Shown: positions 58,401 to 64,000 of the stretch, piece by piece
Numbering within the stretch: the first letter of the stretch is position 1
Layout: every line of letters begins with the position of its first letter
Origin: Hyposmocoma kahamanoa
Lineage: Eukaryota; Arthropoda; Insecta; Lepidoptera; Cosmopterigidae
Assembly (NCBI RefSeq): GCF_003589595.1
Contig: NW_020653726.1
Location: forward strand, 15,572,521 to 15,636,520
DNA: 64,000 bases
Reading direction: 5' to 3'
Program-made: the position numbers and the translations under genes
Notes under the pieces: generated by a model
Database searches by the model: none
Told to the model about the DNA's origin: nothing
Seen by the model: the letters and a program-made list of their open reading frames with translations, nothing else

Positions 58401-61400
58401 TACGAATTTAAGCTCCGAGCTTGTAAATATGTTCAACGAGGAGTCAAGGAGAAGTATTTGGTTAAGACATTTAAGCGCTCTTGGCAGAGGGGCTGACTTA
58501 CTTACCTTAGATCGTGTAGCTGATATTGCAAACAACCTTTTTCTGTTAGTTCGCACCAAATTTCATCTAGGCACCAAAAAACCTATTGTCGATAATATAT
58601 GGGTTGTACGTGACTCCACGCACCAAACGAAATATATGGGTCACCAGAGCTAAATTGCATCTCATTTCCAGTGTTCTGTAATTGACCATACCCAAGATGA
58701 AGGTAGTGGGTTTGTGGAAATAAAAATATGGAAACAATCGAATGTAATAATGAAAGTTCCAAATAATCCTGCTGACATAAAACTGTATCAACTTAATTTA
58801 TATTTTACAGTTCGGTTCGGATTCTAATAAGACAGCTTGATGTTCGATTCGGGTTTTATGAATAAAAATGAAAAGAAATCGGTCGACAATTGAGTTATCG
58901 TAAGGTCCTGAATCGACCACCACAACGACTTCAGCGTTTGTATAAAATTTCGAATCTGATTTTGATTTTCGACAGGTCTTGTAGCCAAAGCTCGATAAAA
59001 AATTGTCATGATGGTGTCGCACTTGAAGCCCGCACTGTAGGGTAGCCGTCGCGCGCCAAACGGCAGTACCTAGTTATTTTCATTAAAATTCATAATTGAA
59101 AATGTGAATCTATTATCAATAATATACATAATAAATTAAGCTGGTTGTTACACGGTTGTTATCCACAGTATGATAATAAACTTTTATAGAAGAATATTGT
59201 ATTTTCAGTAAGTTAGTATTTCACTCGGAAGTTTAGAACCTGTATTATTTGGAAAAACAGTTATTTTGTACAATTATAATTTTTGCTAAATTTGATTAAT
59301 TTTGTCGGTGAATTACGCGTTTATTTTTCAATAACTCGTTTAAATGTAGCTTAGTTAGTATTACAGTGATCATTAGAACGCTGAATTTCTGAGAACCTAA
59401 CCTGGCACCTCTTCATCCACCGCCGACAGCACAAGCTGTCTGCCTAGCGCGTCGTCATTAGTAACTCCTAATTTTCTGTCCTGGAAGATATTCCTACTTG
59501 GCAATAAGGTCGCCTGTTAAAATTGGCTTATTCTAATGTATGTACTGTATGCTGTGAGTTATGACTTGCTGTTGTATTTGTTATATATAATAATGAATAC
59601 TTTGTATTTCATCCATTATTATAATAAAGTTTAGGCATTACATTAAAAAATGCGGCGTCAATCCCCGGTACAACCAATTAAGGACACTAACTTTTCTAGT
59701 CTAAGATAGCATTTACTCCCGTTACAACCCACAATAGTTATTTGTTATGCAAGGCTGCAAATTGCAAAGTTTGTTGTTTCACGTCAATGCTTGTATTGAA
59801 ACCTGAGCAAGCTAAGGAAACTAAGAGAGTGTAGCGAGGATTTCAAGGCACGAGACGCAAAACAACTTTGCTGCCGAGCGAAACACGCAACTTTTCACCT
59901 CACTATAGCGAGGAAAATGGTAGATGAAAGAAAACCAATTGAAGTGTGTTGAAAAAAAAACAGTTTTTTTAATCAAAACAAAAAGTTTATCTTCGAATGC
60001 GTTCTGAATTTGCACCTCATCAACCTTTATTTTTGCTTGTCATTGACTTGCTTGTACTTTTATTTTGTGTGATTAAGTGATTATTGAAATTATTTTATTT
60101 CTTAGACGAATTAAAATAATTTAATAAACACAATTAGTTATCATTGTCAATTTAATGTCAAATTGAATAAATAAACCAAAAAAAAAAACAATAATGAGAA
60201 TAAAATATACCAATGGATATAAATTACTTATATTGGTAATGTACGACAAATCGCGTAGATGAACGTGTCATTATCTTTTTTTGATCGAAAGAAAAAGTAA
60301 GGTGCACCACAGTCCATCGTCAAGTTCGAATTTCAAAAACGCAGAGATTTGCGCGCAGATTTCTAATGAGAAAGAATTTCCGAGGTAGTGAGCTCGTGCA
60401 TGCTCTTAGTGCTTTGTAACGAAAATTTCTTTCCCATTTTTCAGGAATAACAGAAAACTACTTCGTAATAGTGGAGCAGCCTTTATCGATATCATTACTG
60501 CGCATAATGAAAAACCTGCTAACCAATGCACCCTTCGCAAACTGTTTCAAGTGGTACCCTGAATATGAAGTGAGTGTACAAGCGCGATCGTGAGAGTCAG
60601 AATGGCGTGTATATCTTAACGAATCTTGACAAATTTAGTACCAAAAAAATGTACTTAAACTGTACTGTTCAGTGCCTGTGCTTAGGAAATTGTACTTCCA
60701 TCGGAACGAAGTCATAGCAATATCAAATATACCATATTAATATCAGAATGGCGGATGTACCTTAAATTACCAATTTTTATTTATTTATTGTAAAAACTTA
60801 TTATTCCAGAAAAATGCATCTTAATAGCATCCTAAACTAAAAAAAAACCAACTCGACTTGCTGATTGGTTCTTGAGAAATAAGACTCAATTTGTCAGGAT
60901 TCGTTAACATACACCCGCCCTTCTGACCCACAAATTTAGTCTAATTTCTCAGGAACTAATCAGCAGGCCAAGTTTCAGGTTTTTTCTTTTAGTTCAGGGT
61001 ACTATTAAGCTAAATTTTTTGGAATAATAAGTTTTTATAATTAATACATAAAATCTGGTAATTTGAGGTGCTCGCGCCATTCTGGGGTCAATATAGCGGG
61101 TATACCTTTGATATTGCTACATGGATAGCACTATAAGTTTTCGGAATGAATAAGAAAAAAAATACTATACATGGTCAGAAATGTATTTATTGTTTCTCAA
61201 AATATTCTCCGTTAGCGTTAATGCACTTTTTCATACGAATAAACTAATTTTGAAAACATTTATGCCACTCTCCGTGACAAACTCTGAAACATGTTTTTCA
61301 TACTCTTCGACAGCCTCTTCAGGTGATGAAAATCGTTGATCACGTAACTGGTTCTTAATTTTTGCAAATAAATAAAAGTCACAAGGTGCCAAGTCGGGAC

Positions 61401-63951
61401 TTTACGCGGGATGGCTCATAAGGTCAACGTTGTTCACCTTCAAAAATTCATTTGTCTGTCTGGCCGTGTGAGAACTGGCATTATCGTGGTGCAAGATGAT
61501 ACGGCGTTAACGATTTTTTTTACGGAGTTTGACAATAACTTCCGGCAAACAAATGGTCGTGTACCGATCACTATTTACGGTACAACGATTATCCAAAACA
61601 ACAGTAGCCACGTGTCCAGTTTTCTTAAAAAAAGAAGCAATCATTCGCTTAGAGGCACTTTCCACGTGCGCCACTTTGGTTGGTTTCAGCTCATCTCAAA
61701 AAACCCATACGCTCGATTGCTGCTTTGTTTTGGGATCGCAACTATAAATTCATGTTTCGTCACCTGTTATTATGTTCCACACCAAACTTGACGCCACTTC
61801 TTTGAATCTGGTAAGCATGGCATTGCACCAAGTGACGGGATCCGTGTTTTGAGCCTCAGTCAAATTGTGTGAGATCCACTGAGAGCACAGCTTTTTCACA
61901 CCCAAATGCCTATGCCTATAAAGATGTCCGAAACTCTTGATATGTCACATGCCCGTCTGTTTTGAACATACGGCGCAAAGCGATGTTTTGACGGGCGACC
62001 ATCACGAAATTCGTCACTGAGATTCACACGACCGCGTTTGAATTCTACAAACCAGCTATAAATAGTCGTTTTGCATGGTGCTTCATAGCCAAAAGCAGTT
62101 TGAAGCCGAGCGAAGCTCCGCTGAGCTGTGAAATTACACTTAAGGTCGTAGAAAATCATACTACGAAAATTTTCACGAGTTAAATCCATGATGTAGACAA
62201 CCAATTTCTAAAATGACGCCACAATGTTTACATTGTGTTTTTTTTTAAGTTTGTTTCATCTGACTGTCCCTTGTTTTTAAACAAGATGAAACAAACTGTA
62301 TTCTACAGCCAAAGAGTTCCATTTTCAAATGTTGTAATTACGTTTTAAATATTGTTTATGTAAGTGGCCAGTTCCTGAAACTTTTAGTGCGCCGTATGTA
62401 TAACTTCGTTCTGATGGAGGTACAGTTTTTTTTTTGCACTGTTAATAAATAGTACATTTAGGAACATTTTTTATACTAAATTAGTCAGGATTCGTTAACA
62501 TTCACTCGCCATTCTGATTCTCACTATAAGCATTGTACAAACATACAATAATAAGTTAAGTATGGTAACTCTATAGTCCGTTTATCTTTACTCTGTTTAC
62601 ATAGGTTTCTGTTAATAGATACGAGTATATTTAAATGATTTACATATTTATAGGCACAGAGTTGCACCTTTCATACACATACTTTTTCTGAGTTCTTTTT
62701 GGAAAGTAATACAAACATTTCCGAGGATGTTTGAGAAAAATACATTATACATAATATATAAAATAAAAACAGAGAGAGTTCAGCAAAAATTGCGCTATCA
62801 ACATTTTATAGTAGGAAGCAATCGACGGTCTAGATTGGGTTTGAGAAGGGAATCTGTTCCACAATGTTAATATAATAGGTTTATTTTTACAGTGCACCTT
62901 ACATTCATTTAAGCAATTTGAAAATGGGGAAATTTGCATATTTTTACTTACAATTTATTACAATGTTACATACGATAAAAGTGCAATATAGAGCCTTGGC
63001 AATGGTAGTAGCAGACTGCCATTCGGACGGAATGGAGAGTGCAGGTCTGTTGACCAGGTATGGTGTTCCAAAGTCTGTAACTTTGACGATGAACGGCGCT
63101 AGGAGCTTGATTTTAAGCGTAACGAACTGAAAGTCTTACTACATACTCCACTTATGCTACATAAGCCACATGCAAGCCAATGAACGCCGCTAACATCGTA
63201 GCTGAAGTGATAACCTTTGCCAAAATTGGCTGGGGGAGCATTCACTTTCTAACCTTTGCAACAATGTGCTATTTTGTGAAATTTCAGACGCATATTGTTC
63301 TTATAAGCCGTAAGACAGGCGAAGAAGTGAAGCGATACCGCACAGAGACTCTCTTTTACCTACACATCATTAACACCTTCGAGCAGGATGGCAAGCTAGT
63401 GGTCGATTTATGCGCGTATAAAGACGCTAAAGCAATGGATGCCATGTACACACATGCTATTGAGGTAATTACGTCATTACTCATCACAATATGGTTAATG
63501 ATTCGAACATAGGTCTGTCAAATGTATTTCTCGTCCTGAATAACAGTGTATCTTTTTTGTTGGAATGAAATTAACTGCATATTTTCCTTATTTTAATGTT
63601 GTAAATTTTGTGCAGAAACTTGAAATTTAAAGAAACAAGATAACTATTCCGTATTTTAATTTTTACCAACAAATAATTAATCGGTAATAATAATACATAG
63701 ATAACATCACAGCTATGAAAAAGTTTCCTTACAGCGATAACTTTACAACTTAAGAGTCGGTAGCTTTATGAAATTGATAATTCGAATGTTCCAGACGATG
63801 CAAAGTAACACGAACTACGCAGAATGGACCCGAAGTCGACCAAAGAGGATCGAGATTCTCCTGAACGCACCCCAATTAACCTATTTTGACGCAACTGTAT
63901 TGGTAGACTATGGCTGCGAGACACCTCGGATACATTATGATCTGTATAATG
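43429..63951 (+). CDS. ninaB-like: Carotenoid cleavage oxygenase, NinaB-like (copy 2, exons 1-10, cut by window end)
   Basis: Exons: 43429-43528, 45380-45491, 47503-47649, 51710-51820, 52546-52643, 55174-55254, 57742-57822, 60445-60569, 63288-63464, 63795-63951. That is 1189 nt without a stop, with exon lengths and phases identical to copy 1 (100, 112, 147, 111, 98, 81, 81, 125, 177, 157). The donor after exon 10 (gtgagatt) is intact. The last three exons, with the fourth iron histidine, should follow outside the window. Visible ligands and acids are all kept: AHPH (183), YMHTFG (241), FYLHIINTFE (311), E151, E386. About 59 of 396 residues differ from copy 1 by hand count, 13 of them in exon 8. 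Nothing suggests a pseudogene. Substrate or tissue specialisation is possible but not shown. Confidence 0.94.
44150..44280 (+). repeat. Dispersed repeat shared with 5231-5400
   Basis: Same ordered blocks as at 5231 ('tatggggaaatcgggaac', 'acaaggaaactgt', 'tttttggtcaagc'). Intron 1 of copy 2. Confidence 0.5.
44330..44805. mobile_element. TIR element, copy in intron 1 of copy 2
   Basis: The body ('ttgaaaactattctgccata', 'gcgctccgattggcca', 'tatacggacacgtacaca', 'gttgatatttataa') matches 48955-49325. The right end 'tttcgtctctatttctgatt' with 'atacactcgatg' is the inverted form of the left end of the copy at 48912. Each copy keeps one end, and together they define an element of roughly 480 bp. 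Confidence 0.7.
45048..45300. repeat. 'aaacgtcggtttg' foldback element in intron 1 of copy 2
   Basis: Left arm 'ttccggatttaaatcgcgta' with 'caaacaaacc', and right arm 'ggtttgtttgaaaa' with 'cgatataaatccgga'. The centre has 'cacctcagtcaaccgtgatc'. It lies 80 bp upstream of exon 2. Confidence 0.78.
45566..45760. repeat. Palindromic MITE, copy 2 of 3 (intron 2 of copy 2)
   Basis: 'gaagcaattactgtc' is inverted relative to 'gacagtataattgttacgga'. Centre 'gtatgaagcttcattcgcat'. It parallels 33183-33370. Confidence 0.7.
46110..46250. repeat. Palindromic MITE, copy 3 of 3 (intron 2 of copy 2)
   Basis: 'gtatgaagcttcattctcat', 'cacgcgtcttttaattt', 'acttgacaataattgtctcg' follow the order of the other two copies. 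Left arm decayed. Confidence 0.65.
46502..46729. mobile_element. hAT-type MITE, 8-bp target duplication
   Basis: The ends 'cattgacttacaaataaatg' and 'atataattgtaagtcaatg' are inverted. It is flanked by an exact cctggcaa duplication (46494-46501 and 46730-46737). A sister copy is at 52886-53171. The 68-codon frame at 46625 starts inside and is not a gene. Confidence 0.88.
46730..47502. other. Rest of intron 2, copy 2
   Basis: 'ataactaaattgtcgaccga' at about 46800 recurs inverted at about 58880-58900. No exon. The 109-codon frame at 47272-47601 is intron sequence running into exon 3. Confidence 0.4.
48160..48410 (+). pseudogene. LINE ORF2 C-terminal relic (tentative)
   Basis: Broken frames read like RSRWCDQVAESL with AFHQAKDRVQ and a closing GTDGGGG, the 'RPRxRWxDxV...A.DRxxW' ending of RTE-like ORF2 in decayed form. 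No intact frame. Intron 3 of copy 2. Confidence 0.4.
48912..49340. mobile_element. TIR element, copy in intron 3 of copy 2
   Basis: It starts 'gcatcgagtatataactaga' with 'aatagagacgaaac', the inverted form of the right end at 44770-44800. The body follows 44330-44730. The right end is replaced by other repeat sequence after 49340. Confidence 0.7.
49355..49500 (+). pseudogene. LINE ORF2 C-terminal fragment
   Basis: One frame reads DWAGHVWRM and RWAHAATWW, the 'WAGHVxRM...RW' block found near the end of many RTE-like LINE proteins. About 40 codons only. Confidence 0.5.
49797..50030 (+). repeat. tRNA-headed SINE (type 3), full head
   Basis: A box 'ttggtggcctaacggttta' is at about 49804, B box ggttcgattcc at 49853-49863. 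Then 'gttctggtttgggtgttcta' and a tail with 'ggtgtggttgtttggcaca'. It is the best plus-strand copy of the family seen reversed at 24270, 39590 and 57465. Intron 3 of copy 2. Confidence 0.8.
50241..51472 (-). mobile_element. Decayed mariner, mellifera-like
   Basis: About 1232 bp with TA duplications (50239-50240, 51473-51474) and inverted ends containing 'gcgcactataagtttccgga'. The transposase runs on the minus strand in pieces: MDLTLENFRIMIFCDF near 51300, then RGRVNLSDEFRDGGPST with SLGIGMSQIQSILPKHLGV (51130-50910), and the catalytic part with HHDNASSHTARQTNKFL (50826-50290). Stops and frameshifts separate them, and the YSPDLAP box is altered to LTCLARPCDFYLF. Inactive. Intron 3 of copy 2. 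Confidence 0.85.
51511..51709. repeat. Two-copy tandem repeat, 111-bp period, before exon 4 of copy 2
   Basis: 'cccactagttctgttgta' at 51523 recurs as 'cccactagttttgttatg' at 51634. Each unit contains agttctgttgacagaact, an exact palindrome around a TG centre. The second unit ends about 20 bp before exon 4, so it overlaps the region where the polypyrimidine tract must lie. Confidence 0.8.
52886..53171. mobile_element. hAT-type MITE, 8-bp target duplication (second copy)
   Basis: Same ends as 46502-46729. An exact tgctaaaa duplication flanks it (52878-52885 and 53172-53179). It carries about 58 bp more internal sequence than the first copy. Intron 5 of copy 2. Confidence 0.88.
54008..54226. 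mobile_element. Tc1/mariner-type MITE
   Basis: The ends 'ggggagagtggggtgaat' and 'aattaagccatctctcccc' are inverted and flanked by TA on each side (54006-54007, 54227-54228). About 219 bp without ORF. 'cagacgcaatcg' and 'ccagacgttcg' blocks repeat inside. Intron 5 of copy 2. Confidence 0.75.
55507..56164. mobile_element. Harbinger-like element with a second MADF exon
   Basis: The left part 'cttacacctaatccgtcatc' with 'cggccga' and the right part 'ggtccgccatcggccgac' with 'ttttagtgtacgcg' are imperfectly inverted around CGGCCGA. The middle codes for a MADF start (55774). It is unrelated in sequence to the element at 33957 but has the same layout: inverted CpG-rich ends around a single MADF exon. 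Intron 6 of copy 2. Confidence 0.55.
55774..55947 (+). pseudogene. MADF-domain N-terminus (transposon-borne)
   Basis: 57 codons. The start MDIEKLISCAYNRPTLWDKH with SKNYNKIK fits the MADF opening (E-K-L-I, R-P-x-L-W-D, H-x-x-x-Y). It breaks off at an AAG|gtggtg junction that could be an old splice donor; the residues after that are not MADF-like. Confidence 0.55.
56286..57369. other. Insertion that splits a shared intron-6 repeat in copy 2
   Basis: The repeat that is continuous at 24118-24230 in copy 1 is cut here: its first half is at 56205-56285 and its second at 57370-57440. The inserted 1.08 kb begins 'cataatcaaatcacatttat', like a reversed LINE tail, and has a CpG-richer end (57230-57330). 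No ORF is recognised. Confidence 0.6.
57465..57680 (-). repeat. tRNA-headed SINE (type 3, minus), allelic in position to 24270-24440
   Basis: 'cactacccagaaaacccaga', 'tgcccacagcattaatcgct' and 'gggccaccgagg' followed by 'caaacaatgaataatatac'. Copy 1 has 'aaacaatggataatatac' at the same junction, proving one ancestral insertion. Confidence 0.8.
58420..58570 (+). other. Possible LTR-retroelement gag relic
   Basis: The frame RRSIWLRHLSALGRGADL then LTLDRVADIANNLF resembles the 'LWLxRLP...LxxLAxxAD' segment of Gypsy-type gag proteins. Only about 45 codons with no surrounding pol. Weak. Confidence 0.3.
59405..59712 (-). repeat. Old repeat retained in intron 7 of both copies (copy 2 version)
   Basis: Counterpart of 25785-26075. 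It shows 'cctggcacctcttcatccac' at its left, where copy 1 has the exon-8 fragment instead. Confidence 0.7.
60583..62525. repeat. Long palindrome (foldback element) interrupted by a mariner, intron 8 of copy 2
   Basis: The left half (60583-60922) is the reverse complement of 60923-61119 joined to 62399-62525. Outer ends are 'gagagtcagaatggcg' and 'cgccattctgattctcac'. Further pairs: 'ccatcggaacgaagtcatag' with 'acttcgttctgatgg', and 'caatatcaaatatacc' with 'ggtatacctttgatattg'. Inner arms meet near 60922. The mariner at 61120-62398 entered the right arm. Removing it restores a near-continuous palindrome of about 660 bp. Confidence 0.85.
61120..62398 (-). mobile_element. Decayed mariner, mellifera-like (second copy)
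   Basis: About 1279 bp with TA on both sides (61118-61119, 62399-62400). Same family as 50241-51472. The minus-strand N-terminus is cleaner here: MDLTRENFRSMIFYDLK, TAQRSFARLQTAFGYEAPC and CKTTIYSWFVEFKRGRVNL (62187-61990). Then the frame breaks. The catalytic part is riddled with indels. Inactive. Confidence 0.85.
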
Positions 63952-63971
63952 GTGAGATTCTTCTATTTTTT

Positions 63972-64000
63972 AAAGAGTTCGTCCAGAGAAGTACCTTACC
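63972..64000 (+). repeat. Interspersed repeat family A, running off the window
   Basis: 'aaagagttcgtccagagaag' matches 10974-10993. It starts 20 bp after the exon 10 donor of copy 2. Confidence 0.6.

Overview
This looks like nuclear DNA from an insect, most probably a lepidopteran (moth or butterfly). It is AT-rich, has long introns packed with degenerate transposable elements, and carries tRNA-headed SINEs, mariner elements, RTE-like and other non-LTR retrotransposon pieces, many short inverted-repeat (foldback) elements, and the 'accgacttcaaaaa' interspersed repeat that I associate with Lepidoptera. The order is an inference; no species marker was found.

The host content is two tandem, same-strand genes for carotenoid cleavage oxygenases of the NinaB/RPE65/BCO family. 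Copy 1 (13905-31985, + strand) is complete: 13 coding exons, 1524 nt, 507 residues, with all four iron-binding histidines (H183, H241, H311, H499) and the three second-shell glutamates (E151, E386, E439) of the family. Copy 2 (43429 to beyond the window) shows its first 10 exons, each identical in length and phase to copy 1. Its last three exons should lie just past the right edge. By hand comparison the two proteins differ at about 59 of 396 positions, and the differences cluster in exon 8. Shared SINE and repeat insertions in introns 6 and 7 and matching upstream blocks show that a large segment was duplicated, not just the coding sequence.

Layout. 1-11400: gene-free repeat land with an intact-looking mariner (5678-6954) and a broken LINE (8514-9721). 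11446-13904: upstream region of copy 1. 13905-31985: copy 1, with introns holding a hAT-type element, tandem repeats, SINEs, an exon-8 fragment and an RTE LINE. 31986-34750: foldback elements and a Harbinger-like element with a MADF-domain exon. 34758-36050: blocks matching the copy-1 upstream region. 36139-43300: about 7 kb of inserted repeats that separate those blocks from the copy-2 start codon. 43429-63951: copy 2, whose introns carry two decayed mellifera-type mariners, hAT-type MITEs with exact 8-bp target duplications, a second MADF-carrying element, and a long palindrome split by one of the mariners.

Functionally, the two enzymes would cleave carotenoids to retinoids (in insects, the visual chromophore). 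The most interesting points are the divergence of the putative membrane-facing substrate entrance between the copies, the displaced promoter region of copy 2, the in-frame double splice donor of exon 11, and several palindromic elements, one nested around a transposon. No tRNA or rRNA genes, CRISPR arrays or bacterial features were seen.
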